DNA of 64,000 bases, from NCBI GenBank assembly GCA_016584305.1, contig JACEEZ010009377.1:35001-99000 (forward strand), given 5' to 3'. The first letter of the stretch is position 1. Every line of letters starts with the position of its first letter. This document shows, in pieces, positions 24,446 through 34,600 of this stretch. The notes below the pieces were generated by a model. The model worked only from the letters and a program-made list of their open reading frames with translations. It did not search any database and was not told where the DNA came from. Origin of the DNA: Chionoecetes opilio (taxonomy: Eukaryota > Arthropoda > Malacostraca > Decapoda > Majidae). The position numbers were made by a program, and so were the translations under genes.

Positions 24446-24732
24446 TTTCGTGATATATTGAGTCGTTTAGCACATTTAGATCCGAGTTTATGATGGTATT
24501 GTTATTATCTTATCTTATTATGCTATTATATTATATCATTTTACTATGTTAGTTTATGATGTAGCGTTATTGCAATGTAACCGAGACATAGTTATTCTAA
24601 TCTTGAGATAAGCTTATTTTAGGAGTATTCTTAGTACCTGGACATCTTAAACAGCTCCTAACAATTACTGTCCATTTTAGTCAATTTACACAGTGTCTAG
24701 TTTTGTTTAGTATATTTTGTTGCATTGCTCGT
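24446..24732. other. AT-rich unique interval
   Basis: TTAT-rich, no gene or repeat unit seen. Confidence 0.55.
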
Positions 24733-25066
24733 TCACTCACTCACCCATCACTCACCCATCATCTTCACTCATCACTCACCCATCACTCACCCATCATCTT
24801 CACTCATCACTCACCCATCACTCACCCATCATCTTCACTCATCACTCACTCATCACTCACCCATCACTCATCCATCATCTTCACTCATCACTCACCCATC
24901 ACTCACCCATCACTCACCCATCATCTTCACTCATCACTCACCCATCACTCACCCATCACTCATCCATCATCTTCACTCATCACTCACCCATCACTCATCC
25001 ATCATCTTCACTCATCACTCACCCATCACTCACCCATCATCTTCACTCATCACTCACCCATCACTC
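24733..25066. repeat. CTCACCCATCA / TCTTCACTCATCA minisatellite
   Basis: 11-nt blocks ACTCACCCATC alternate with ATCTTCACTCATC, giving a higher-order spacing of about 35-50 bp. Three frames are open (SLTHHSPI, ITHPSLTHH), as expected of a stop-free unit. Confidence 0.95.
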
Positions 25067-25460
25067 GTTCCTATTTGAATCATTGCTGTTCATTTTGTAT
25101 CGAATTTACGTACAATTTCATCTATTTCATCTTGTCTTACCATCATTCCTTCCATCCCAAATAATCAAAGTCCATCTTAAACAGTCACAAATACGTTGCT
25201 TCATATATTTTCAAGGTCAATAAGTTATAAATAAGTAAGTTCAGCATCATGTTTAATAGAATCTTTGATATTTAAGAAAGAAAGAAAAGAAAGAAAGAAA
25301 GAAAGGAGGGGGGGAGGGAATACAAACAGTGAAATTTATGTGACAAAGGAAGAACAAGGAAGTTAAGAAAAGAAAGAAAGAAAGAAAGAAAAGAAAGAAG
25401 GAAAGGAGGGGAAAAAAGGTGTTGTGAGTTATCAAATAGAGTAATGCAAATCATTATAAC
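25067..25460. other. AT-rich interval with (GAAA)n tract
   Basis: Unique AT-rich sequence, with GAAAGAAAGAAA repeats at about 25275-25305 and 25368-25400. No gene. Confidence 0.6.
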
Positions 25461-25751
25461 TTTATTTTTTTTTTTTTATTTTTTTTACATTTGTGCCTAT
25501 AGCGCCTGTAGGCTGTGTGACCCCAGTGCTCGGTGTGGGTAGGCTCTGAGGTTCACATTGAGGTTTCTGATTTGGTCCTCGCCCCGGTGTGCGCAGGCAG
25601 GATTCTTATAGCGTGACGCCGGTGAGGCTCTTGCCGCCCCCCGTGTCCTCCGATGCACGCGCAGTCGACAGGTAGAGTTTGATAAGGCAAGTGCATGTGG
25701 GTGTTCTTAGGCCACTCGAGCTGTGGCAGAAGGTTTTTGGGCGTTTCTTCG

Positions 25752-25762
25752 GGGATCGAACT
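25752..25762 (-). promoter_or_regulatory. RNA polymerase III B box of the SINE
   Basis: The minus-strand sequence AGTTCGATCCC agrees with the consensus GGTTCGANNCC except at the first base. Confidence 0.8.
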
Positions 25763-25793
25763 CGAGTCACCGAGAACGCAGTCGGAGACTCTA

Positions 25794-25805
25794 ACCGCTC
25801 TGCTA
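25794..25805 (-). promoter_or_regulatory. RNA polymerase III A box of the SINE
   Basis: The minus-strand sequence TAGCAGAGCGGT agrees with consensus TRGCNNAGYNGG at all but the final base, and lies 31 nt upstream of the B box. Confidence 0.8.
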
Positions 25806-25852
25806 CCGCCTCCCCTGGATTACTAGTTGATAGAATTGATAAGAAGCTGTTG

Positions 25853-25920
25853 ATGTGATGATGGTGATGATGATGATGGTGATGATGATGATAATGATGG
25901 TGATGGTGATGATGGTGAGA
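25853..25920. repeat. (GATGAT/GGTGAT)n tract
   Basis: GATGATGGT trinucleotide repeats next to the SINE head. Confidence 0.93.
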
Positions 25921-26262
25921 GATACCTTTCCCTCCCTATCTACCCTGCAACCCTGTCCTTCTCTGACCTATCCCCTTCCTCTATTCTTCTCCCATCTATC
26001 TAACCTCATTCTTGCTCCTCCCCTAAATCCTTCTCCTCTATCTTACACTTCCTTTTTGCTATTCTGTCCTTACTTCTTTCCCCCCTCCCCCTCCCCATCC
26101 CCTCCTCCCCTGCCTCCTCCCATATCCCCCTCCTTCCCCTCCTCCCACATCTACCACTTGCTCCTTCCCTTCTCTCACATCCTCCCCCTCTCCTTCCCGT
26201 CTTCCCACACTCTCCCCCTCCCCTCCCCCCACATCCTCCCCCTTCCCCCTTGCCGACGCTTC
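25921..26262. repeat. Pyrimidine-rich CCTCCC tract
   Basis: CCTTCC/CCTCCC low-complexity DNA, with no fixed unit and no gene. Confidence 0.75.
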
Positions 26263-26337
26263 ACCCTGACAGACACACAGAAACCCCACGTAAAAAGAAC
26301 AAAAATAATGACCACATGGAGCAAAAAACTTGAGGGA

Positions 26338-26510
<173 letters not shown>

Positions 26511-26730
26511 GCGAGCAGCAAATAAAAACAACTCGAGGGTTTTACGAGGCGAGGAAACTTTTGTAACCTCGGGATGAAACTCTGCAATTAAAAGTGATGA
26601 CAGGAAACGGTAACAAACAGTAATAATAACACTATTAACAACAGCAATAACATCAACAAAAGTAGCAACAAGTTAACAACAACAACTACAACTGCTTATG
26701 AGACTCCAAATAGAGGTAAATATTGTGTTT
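26511..26730. other. Spacer with degenerate (AAC)n
   Basis: AACAACAAC and AATAAT-like short repeats at 26600-26695, no gene. Confidence 0.6.
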
Positions 26731-26850
26731 TTATTTATATTTTTTTATTTGATTTGATTTGATTTGTTTACGTTGGAGCCTATAGCGCCTGTAGGCTTAT
26801 ATCTTCCTACCTTAGGTTAATGGTATTTACTTAAGGTCTGTTACGTAGAT
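26731..26850 (-). mobile_element. 3' fragment of a retroposon sharing the SINE tail
   Basis: On the minus strand this ends with the same 20 nt as the SINE at 25495-25514 (plus GCCTATAGCGCCTGTAGGCT at 26778-26797), followed by an A-rich, CAAAT-repeated tail. The sequence upstream of the tail differs from the SINE body, so it is either a truncated, diverged copy or a different element with a shared 3' end, as in SINE-LINE pairs. Left and right limits are approximate. Confidence 0.65.
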
Positions 26851-26901
26851 CACTACGTGTATCAACGGGTGAAGTTATGTTACCCTCTACAGTAAGCGAG
26901 G

Positions 26902-27116
26902 ACTAACCTAACCTAATAACGTAACCTAATCTTTCCTAACCTAATATAATCTAACCTAACCTAATCTAACGTAACCTAACCTAACCTAACCTAACCTAAC
27001 CTAACCTAACCTAGCCTAACCTAGCCTAACCTAACCTAACCTAACCTAACCTAACCTAGCCTAACCTAACCTAACCTAGCCTAACCTAACCTAACCTAAC
27101 CAAACCTAACCTAACT
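26902..27116. repeat. Interstitial arthropod-type telomere repeat (CCTAA)n, block 1
   Basis: About 215 bp of CCTAA with CCTAG, TAAT and CGTAA variants. The complement TTAGG is the canonical arthropod telomere repeat. It lies inside the window with repeats on both sides, so it is interstitial or subtelomeric rather than a chromosome end. Confidence 0.93.
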
Positions 27117-27161
27117 ATATCAACGATGAAGTATAAACTACCCTTAACAGTAAGCGAGGAC
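27117..27161. repeat. 45-nt module between telomeric blocks (copy 2 of 3)
   Basis: TATCAACGATGAAGTATAAACTACCC followed by a TTAACAGTAAGCGAGGA-like phrase. Related modules lie at 26859-26901 and 27223-27270, each joined to a (CCTAA)n block. The module has no coding frame. Confidence 0.85.
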
Positions 27162-27222
27162 TAACCTAGCCTAACCTAACCTAACCTAACCTAACCTAAC
27201 CTAACCTTACCTAACCTAACTA
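27162..27222. repeat. Interstitial telomere repeat (CCTAA)n, block 2
   Basis: About 60 bp of CCTAA with one CCTAG and one CCTTA variant, preceded and followed by the same 45-nt module. Confidence 0.93.
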
Positions 27223-27270
27223 TATCAACGATGAAGTATAAGTTACCCTTTACAGTATATAGGCGAGGAG

Positions 27271-27389
27271 TCAGTATAAAATAAAAGGTTAGTCTTTACT
27301 CTCGGCGATGCAGCGTTAGCCTTACACCACCCCTTTTGAAGGTTTAATTAAGCGTTACGGGAAATAATCTTTTTATGTGGATCAGATTT
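27271..27389. other. Short unique spacer
   Basis: No feature recognised. Confidence 0.5.
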
Positions 27390-27840
27390 CCACTCGGTTA
27401 GGGCGGCCAGATTGCCGGTGTTTGTTACCGTATAGTGCTCCGCCAACGAAGTTGGAGGGGTTTGTTTTTCAACCCTGAGATCTAAATGTTCTGTCCTGTC
27501 TGTCTGTTTGTTAGTGTACGGATTTCTCGAAAAGTTTTACGAATAGAATTTGGACCCAACTCGGTTATACCAAGTCTATTTGGTATAAGAAGAGTGATTT
27601 ATTTTGGATTAAATCTATTGACAACTGTTGCCATGTCAACTCTCAATTGAATGGAATAAATTCGGCCGGAGGTATTGCGCTCATAACTGAGTGCATATAT
27701 ATATATATATAATATATATATCTATATAGTATATAGATATATGTATATTAATGATATATATCTATTTATATCTGTATACGTATATTTGATGAAATTTCGG
27801 GCGGAGGTATGCGCTCTCTGAGTGCACCCCCCCCCCTAGT
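27390..27840 (+). mobile_element. Non-coding dispersed element with TATGCGCTC..GAGTGC end
   Basis: Complex sequence with phrases (GCTCCGCCAACGAAGTTGG, CTGTCTGTCTGTTTGTTAGT, GATTTCTCGAAAAGTT) that resemble a short non-coding repeat I recall from invertebrate genomes; that recognition is from memory. Inside the window, its ending GGCGGAGGTATGCGCTC..GAGTGC occurs at 27664-27694 and 27799-27825, separated by a (TA)n tract, and again at 37954-37982 and 45916-45940. Three of the four are followed by 7-12 C. It has no protein frame. Limits are approximate. Confidence 0.6.
27697..27785. repeat. (TA)n tract inside the dispersed element
   Basis: TATATA with TATC variants, lying between two copies of the element's terminal motif. 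Confidence 0.9.
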
Positions 27841-27974
27841 TCCATCTTTTTCTTTTTTCCTTACCCTCTGCACCTCCCTAGCCCGACCTTGTCTCCTTTG
27901 TCCCCTTTTTCCCTGCCCCCTTGTCCCCTTGTCCCCTTTGCCCCGGTGTCCGTTTTGGAGAGTCCCTTTTAATT

Positions 27975-28612
27975 GTCACCAGGTAGAGGGTTAAATTGGT
28001 TCACAGGTAGAGTGGGTTTAATTTGGGTCACGGGTAAAGGTGTGTTTGTGTGTGGTCACAGGTAGAAGGGTTAGATTGGTCACGGTAGAGGGGTTTAATT
28101 GGTCACAGGTAAAGGGGTTAATTGGTCACAGGTAAGGGTTAATTGGTCACAAGGTAGAGGGGTTAATTGGTCCAGTGAGGCGTTAATTGGTACACAGTAC
28201 TCGTGTTGGGTAATTGGTCACAGGTAGAGTGGTTTAATTGTCAAGGTAGAGGTTTTAAGTTGGTCACAGGTAGAAGGTCATTGGTCACAGGTAGAGGGTT
28301 AATGGTGTCACGTAGATGGTTTAATTGTCCACAGGTAGCATGGGTTAATTGGCTCAACGGATAGGGGTTAATATTGGTCACAGGTAGAGGGTGTAATTGG
28401 TCACAGGTAGAGGGTTATTTGGTCACAGTAGAGGGTTAGTTGTGTCACAGGTAGAGGGTTAGTTGGTCACAGGTAGAGGGTTAAATTGGTCAACAGTAGA
28501 GGGTTTAATTGGGGTCCAAGGTAGAGGGTTAATGTCACCAGTAGAGGGTTAATTGGTACACACACAGGTAGAGGGTTACTTGGTCCAGGTAAGGGTTAAT
28601 TGATCACAGGTA
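27975..28612. repeat. ~22-bp minisatellite (GGTCACAGGTAGAGGGTTAATT)
   Basis: About 28 units whose core is TTGGTCACAGGTAGAGGG. Almost every unit differs from the next by one-base insertions or deletions, which is more typical of sequencing error than of unit evolution. Confidence 0.93.
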
Positions 28613-29280
28613 GGCGGGGAGGTGAATTTATGTTGCCTGGTGAATATACAGTGGAGGATAAATGAATATGTGAATAAAAGGAGAATACAGTACATTGATT
28701 GCGTGTGTGAGAATGGGAAGATGAAACAGGCAGGGTGTCACGTGGTTGAGAGCCTGTTACGTCATCTGTCACAGTAAGGGAGGTGAAATATATGTGGTTT
28801 GTAGCCTTTTTTTTTTAATATATGTTGACTGATGGGATAAGTATTGGATGATAAAATTCTATGGTGAATAAATGGAGATGAATACACTTGCATGTAAGGT
28901 GGAGGAAGGTGAAACAGGTGGACACAGGGGAATGGGGAGTGTCACTATTGATTACAGTAACGGATGGGGTTTGAAAGATACATTAATGACAGTTAAAAAG
29001 GTACACACTCCTAAACGAAAGTATCCAGGTATAAGGGAGAAGGTAAAACCTTATTACTTACAGATAAAGGGATGAGGGTAAACAGTTGCTTTAAAGGGTA
29101 AAGGAGAGATATTGAAACTACATTTATTATAGGTAAGGGAAGGAAGTAAAATATTGTTTATCCCAGGAACAAGAATAGTTAGTAAAAAACATTACTTATA
29201 GATAAGGGAAAGATAAGATTTTCCTCCCTATTCCTGACACTTTGCAATACCAACTACAAGGTTATGTGACTATACAAACG
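28613..29280. other. No gene; possibly decayed repeat of the same family
   Basis: Phrases such as ATTACTTACAGATAAAGGGATGAGGGTAAA and ATTATAGGTAAGGGAAGG recur at loose 50-100 bp spacing up to 29700. They resemble an older, diverged relative of the 22-bp array, but I cannot fix a unit. The 67-codon frame at 28872 shows no domain. Confidence 0.45.
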
Positions 29281-29405
29281 CCGCCCACGTCAGCACGAAC
29301 TAAGGCAGACTCGAACCGCTGCCGTGATGCCACCGGGACCGCTGCACATTGCGAGCTCACGTCTCTGAACCAACCTTGCCACCCTGACTGGCGAGATAAA
29401 GAAAA
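29281..29405 (-). mobile_element. tRNA-like SINE head, minus strand
   Basis: On the minus strand an A box-like TGGCAAGGTTGG (29370-29381, one mismatch) is followed about 52 nt later by a B box-like GGTTCGAGTCT (29307-29317, one mismatch). The long spacing would fit a tRNA with a long variable arm (Leu/Ser type). The sequence does not fold obviously as an intact tRNA, so a SINE head is more likely. The 3' end lies somewhere left of 29281 and is not visible. Confidence 0.6.
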
Positions 29406-29419
29406 GAGATGAGATGAGA

Positions 29420-29560
29420 GAGGAGTGTCGTGCGTGTAGAGAGAGAGAAGAGAAGAGAAGGAGAGGGAGAAGAGAGAGAAGAGAAGAGAGAGAAGAGAAA
29501 GGAAAAGGAATAGATGAATGAATGGAAGGAGGGATAGATGAGTGAATGAGGGAGGGAATG
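29420..29560. repeat. GA/GAGAA and GAATGAATG-type purine tract
   Basis: AGAGAAGAGAAG repeats, then (GAAT/GGAG)n. A 102-codon minus frame spans it and the SINE head, with no domain. Confidence 0.85.
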
Positions 29561-29699
29561 AGTTTAATTAAAAGGTAAAGGAGAGATAATTGATACATTT
29601 ATTAAAAGGTAGAGTAGAGATATTGAACTAATTACTTACAATTCAAGAATGAGGGTGAAGTACATTCATTACAGATAAAAATGGGATACACATCAATTT

Positions 29700-30640
29700 C
29701 CGGTAAAAAGAAGGTGTTGGCACTCATTAATGCCAATAAAACTCTGACGTGATAATGATATTTTTCTTGTTGGATATATATTTGCTCGGTAATCGGCAGA
29801 ACATCGTTTGTTGTAGATGCTGGTGGACGACATGTGACGCTGGAGACTTTAATGAATTTCCCCCGTTTTTCTGGAATGTTTGTATTGATTTCCCGCTTTT
29901 TTTTCTATAATAATTCGTGTATGGTGTCTGATTTTCGTGACGTCATTTCTGGTCTGCTAATATTCTTCAATAATTTTTTTTATAGTGGTGATAATCATGA
30001 GTTTTCTTTCTTAAGGTGGCTTGTTTAAGAACTTGAAGTAAGATTTGGGTTACATATTATATTTTTTCATCTTCCATATCTTTTAGTTTTCCATCTCCGT
30101 TGTTTTTGTCGGGTTTTTTATTATAAAGAATTGGATTAATAATTTAGGTTATGTATTTTCATATTTTATCAGTCCATCTTTTTTCCAGTTATTTCCAGTT
30201 ATTTGTTTTTCTCTGGTGTATTTTTTTATTTAAAAAAATTTAGAATTGGAATCTTAATCTAGGTTATATGTTTTCTTATTTCATCAGTCCATCTTTTTTT
30301 TCAGTTTTTCTTTTCCATCTCAAATATTAATTTTGTTGTTTTCTCTAGAAGGGGACTTTTTTTTTTTACAGGTGACACAAGAAGTTAATTATAAATCTTG
30401 AGAAAAAAAAAAAAAACAAATTTCCGACCTGGCGCCCCTTGACCCTGTTTCCGCCCTTCACAAGGCAGGGAAAGGCGGAGGTCCAAGTCCCTCTATTTTT
30501 TCACTTTCTTGTTTCATCCGGAGGTCATATTTTTCATTTTACGTAATTAAGTTTGGAGTTTTCATAATGGTTTTGGTCGTGTTAAGTGTCCATATTTTTG
30601 TTCATATTTCATCGTTTTGGGACTTATAACGGCGTCTTGA
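29700..30640. other. AT-rich interval with diverged ~115-bp repeats
   Basis: The phrase (T/C)TAGGTTATGTATTTTCATATTTTATC followed by AGTCCATCTTTTTTCCAGT occurs at about 30143 and 30259, with a more diverged relative near 30036. No gene was found. The rest is AT-rich unique DNA. Confidence 0.55.
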
Positions 30641-30649
30641 ATATAATAA

Positions 30650-30753
30650 GAAGAGAGAGAGAGGAGAGAGAGAGAGTGTGAGAGAGGGAGTAGAGAGAGA
30701 AGGAGGCGAGGAGAGAGAGAGAGAGAGAGAGAAGAAGTGAGAGCGAAGAGCGA

Positions 30754-30790
<37 letters not shown>

Positions 30791-31031
30791 GAGAGAGAGT
30801 ATGACAGAAAGACAGAACAGACGTGAGCGAGAGAGAATGACAGACAGAGAGATAAATGACAAAGACAGAGAGACAGACATAGAATGAGAGCAGACAGGGA
30901 ATGAGAGACAGACAGACAGAGAGAAATGACAGAGACAGAGAGACAGAGAGATAAATGACACAGACACAGACAGAGAGAGTCAGACACAGACAGAGAGAGT
31001 CAGACACACAGCACAGAGAGGAGAGAGGAGT

Positions 31032-31102
<71 letters not shown>

Positions 31103-31105
31103 AGA
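30650..31105. repeat. (GA)n/(GACA)n compound array
   Basis: GA tracts at both ends with GACAGACAGAGA variants in the middle. The 228-codon minus frame is LSLSLC-type repeat translation. Confidence 0.95.
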
Positions 31106-31500
31106 GATCATGACAAAGGCAGAAAGAGTGAATGATAAAGACAGAGACAGAGATAGAGAGACGAACAGAAAGAGACAGACCCCCCTCCCCCAAAATACTA
31201 CCACTAAATCTAAACTTTCTCACCAACAGATGGACAGAGATGCAGAGATGGACACACAAACACCCAACCGCCTCAGGACCTCGAAGGAGAAGAACCTTAC
31301 CTGACAACACACCTTTAGGCTACTGTGGATGCGCCAGGCCTATGCCAGTGAGTTCCTCGGGGAGTCCCTTGAGGGGTCCTTGGGGTTTCCTCGGGGTCCT
31401 TGATTGAGGACGGTATCTCTGTCTTGATCGTCTAAGACACACTAATTAAACTTTGTAATTACATCCCAAACCGGTGACAGTATTGGATTAAGATTTGAGT
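31106..31500. other. Unique interval, nothing recognised
   Basis: Complex sequence. CCTCGGGG..CCTTG recurs twice at 31355-31405 as a short local duplication. No coding domain. Confidence 0.55.
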
Positions 31501-31504
31501 TGAT

Positions 31505-32155
31505 ATTATGGGTAGTTAATTTCTGTGTTTCTGTCTATCCCTCCCGTCTGTCTGTCTCTAAAATATCTTCTTCGTCTTCTATACTGTCTCCCTGTCTCAT
31601 TATCTCCCATTCTATTTCCTTATTAGATCTTTCCGTCTGTCTATCCTTCCCGCCTTATTTACTGTCCTACCGTCTCATCGTCTCCTCTTCCACCCACCTC
31701 CTTGTTCTGTCTTTCCTTATTCTGTCTTATTGTCTAGTTAATTTCTGTCTTTCTGTCTTTATGTCTGTTTATCCCTCCCGTCTTATTTACTGTCTGTCTC
31801 CCTGTCTCATTGTCTCCCCTTCCACCTCCTTATTTTGTCTTTCCTTATTCTGTCTTATCGTCTCCTCCTTTCTGTCTCTTCTTTCCCGTCTGTCTTTAAA
31901 ATCTTCCCGTCTTCCTTACTAAATCTCCCCGTCTCAAAACTCCTTATTATTTATTTCTGTCTCTTTTTTTCCTTCTCGCCTCTTCATGTCTTCCCGTCTC
32001 TCTCTCTTTCTCTCTCACATCCAAATCTTCCTGTCTTCTACCCTTCCGTCTTTTTTACTAAGTCTTCCCGTCTCATTGCCTTCCCTTCCATCTCCTTATT
32101 ATATCTTTCTGTCTCTTCTCTGTCTCTTTTCCTTCTCGCTTCCTCTTCATCCCTT

Positions 32156-32195
<40 letters not shown>

Positions 32196-32222
32196 ATCTC
32201 TCTCCTCTCTCTCTCTCTCTCT

Positions 32223-32318
<96 letters not shown>

Positions 32319-32325
32319 ACATCCA
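31505..32325. repeat. Pyrimidine-rich array ending in (CT)n
   Basis: Loose repeats of TTCCCGTCT, CTTATTCTGTCTT and CTCCTTATT to about 32150, then 170 bp of near-perfect (CT)n. Frames of 140, 184 and 136 codons are S/L strings. Confidence 0.88.
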
Positions 32326-32636
32326 ATCCAAGTCATCACGTCTTTGTCTATCGTCCTATCGACCTTGTCTCGTCCCGTCTATCTCGTGAATTATAACTTA
32401 ATGTAACACAAACACGTTCCTAAGAAGTCTCCTTTCTTCCCTCCGTCGCTATCCACCGACGGAAGGAGTAAAATCAGTCACTTAAGAACCTGCAAGGAGT
32501 CGGACTAAAAGGGGACTCAATCTAAATGATGTAGATTGTAAAGAGGAACTAAAGATTCAAATCGTCTTAAGTGCAGAAGAAAGGGATTGAATTAGGTATT
32601 GCGAGTAAGGGATTTAAGTTAAGTGTTTGAGGTGTT
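32326..32636. other. Unique interval, nothing recognised
   Basis: Contains a small inverted repeat CCGTCG..CGACGG near 32441-32461. No gene. Confidence 0.55.
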
Positions 32637-32749
32637 AGAGAGAGAAAAGAGAGAGAGAGAGAAGAGAGAGAGGAGGAGAGAGAGAGAGAGAGAGATAGAT
32701 GAGACAGAGAGAGAGAGAGAGAGAGAGAATGAGAGAGAGAGGAGAGGAG
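32637..32749. repeat. (GA)n tract at the left border of the duplication
   Basis: GA repeats with GATAGATGAGACAG. A similar GA tract (40932-41029) sits at the border between the two duplicate copies. Confidence 0.93.
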
Positions 32750-33070
32750 TTAAGGATTAAGTCATGTTCTGGAATCCTAACTTAGGCTCTGAAGGACTTT
32801 AAGAGCTATACAGGTACTTGCAAGGACTTGGAGTGAAGGAAAAAATAAGAGATAAGAGTGAAAAAAGTGTCATTATTATTTTCCTTCTTTTTTCGCTTGT
32901 CTTTCATGCCGCCTTCATCACTTCTGTCTTTTATTTCCTCGCGCTTTATTACCCTCTGTCCTTTATTCCATTCTTCGTGCAAGTAATCTAAGAAGTTATG
33001 ATTGAAGTGAACATTGAAAATGAAGCAAGATTTTTTTTTTTTTTTAGGGATTATTAGTTAATATTATTGT

Positions 33071-33073
<3 letters not shown>

Positions 33074-33140
<67 letters not shown>

Positions 33141-33141
33141 T
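33074..33141. repeat. (TG)n microsatellite
   Basis: Near-perfect TG in duplicate copy 1. Its counterpart is at 41329-41450. Confidence 0.96.
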
Positions 33142-33364
33142 GTGGTTTGTATGTGTATGTTTCGCTAAGACGGTCCTCCCCAAACTTTACGTCACGGAAT
33201 TCCCTTTTACAAGTTTAGGTCAAGTTTCCCCAAAGTTGCCTGCAGGGGAACGAAACGACAGAACGTGTTGTTTGTGATGTATTATCCGAGGAGGGAGAAT
33301 CTGGCCCAGTTTTCTTGTTTTGTGCCGTATACTTTGTTCAGTATAATGTTGGGTCAGAACGAGG

Positions 33365-33775
33365 TGGATGTGGGGTGGTGGTGGTGGTAGTGGTGGTGGG
33401 TCCGTGTGGTGTGGTATGGTGAATGGGTGATGGTGATGGTGGTGTGGTGGTGGTGGTGGTGATGGTGGTGGTGGTGGTGGATGGTGTGGTGATGGTGGTG
33501 GTGTGGTGAGGTGGTGGTGTGGTGGGTGGGGGTGGGTTGGGGGTGGTGGTGGTGTGGGGTGGTGCTGGTGATGGTGGTGGTCTGGTGATGGTGGTGGTGC
33601 TGGTGATGGTGTGGTGTGGTGGTGGTGGTGAATGCTGGTGGTGGTGGTGGCGGTGGTGGTGATGGTGTGGTGGTGGTGTGATGGTGATGGTGATGTGGTG
33701 GTGGTGGTGATGGTGGTGGTTATGGTGGTGATGGTGGTGGTGGTGGTGGTGGTGGTGGGGGTGGTTGCTTTGGAG
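33365..33775. repeat. (GGT)n array with GATGGT variants
   Basis: About 410 bp of GGT/GTG. The counterpart in copy 2 (41597-42575) is more than twice as long. Confidence 0.95.
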
Positions 33776-33849
33776 GTTGTTACTGTGTTTTTATTTTATT
33801 TTTATTTAAACAGTAATTAATAGAATATGAATAAGGAATATGGGGACAC

Positions 33850-34600
33850 TGGTTTGCATCTTCTCTTTTTCCTTCCCTATTTTCCTTCTATTCCTTATTC
33901 CCTGTCATTGTTACCCCTGCATTTCATATCTTTTTCCTTCTATTTTTCCTTTTCTTGCCACTTTTTCTTCTGTTTTTCCGTCTTCTTTCCAATTTTTCCT
34001 ACTTTTTTTCCTCTCTTTTTCCAAATTTTTCCCTTTTATTTTCCTCTTCTTTCCAATTTTTCCTTCTATTTTTCCTCTTCTTCCAAATTTTCCTTCTTTT
34101 TTTTTCGTCTTCTTTCCAAATTTTCTTCTTTTTTTTCTCTCTTTCCAAATTTTTTCTTCTATTTTCCTCTTCTTTACTCCAAGTTTTTTTTCCTTCTTTT
34201 TTGCCTTTTCTTTTGTTCCAAATTTTGTCCTTCTTTTTTCCTCTTCTTTCCAAATTTTTCCTTCTATTTTCCTTCTTTTCCTTTCCCTTTTCGTTTTAGT
34301 CATAATTTCAATCAACTTTTACCTCTTTTCTCATATATTTTTTCAGGACTTTTTCTGTTTTCTTTTTCTTACTTTTCTTATTTCCTTCATTTCTTTCCAT
34401 CAAAACTTTTCCTTCTCATAATATTTTTGTACAATATTTCTTACTTTCATTTCTTCCTTTCATTTTCTTTTCACTTTCAAAGCTTCCTCCTGACCTGCAT
34501 GTCTCACTTTCCTTTTCTTCCCGGTTCTTCTTATCTCGTCTTTTCCTTGATTTTTATTTTATTCGCCTTTCTTTTCTTTTATCCTCGCCACTTCCTTTCC
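33850..34600. repeat. Pyrimidine-rich TTTTCCTTCT array
   Basis: Repeats of TTCCAAATTTTTCCTTCTAT and CCTCTTC at roughly 30-40 bp spacing. Counterpart at 42640-43230. The 332-codon frame is F/S/L only. Confidence 0.88.

Larger units (their letters stand above)
25461..25816 (-). mobile_element. tRNA-derived SINE, minus strand
   Basis: Read on the minus strand, the element starts at about 25816 with a tRNA-like head. A pol III A box (TAGCAGAGCGGT) lies at 25794-25805 and a B box (AGTTCGATCCC) at 25752-25762, at tRNA-like spacing. A ~230-nt unrelated body follows. The 3' end carries a short inverted repeat (AGCCTA/TAGGCT around GCGC, 25495-25514) and an A-rich tail (T-rich on plus at 25461-25487). 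The total of about 350 nt fits a SINE. I could not identify a clear target-site duplication. The family is not named. SINEs encode no protein and rely on a partner LINE. Confidence 0.85.

Noticed and set aside
24733..25066. CRISPR-like array because of regularly repeated ~35-nt units
   Set aside because: The spacers are themselves repeats of the same phrases, the unit has no dyad, no cas gene is present, and the DNA is eukaryotic.
26902..27222. A chromosome end
   Set aside because: The (CCTAA)n blocks are interrupted, contain variants and are followed by 36 kb of other sequence, so they are internal.
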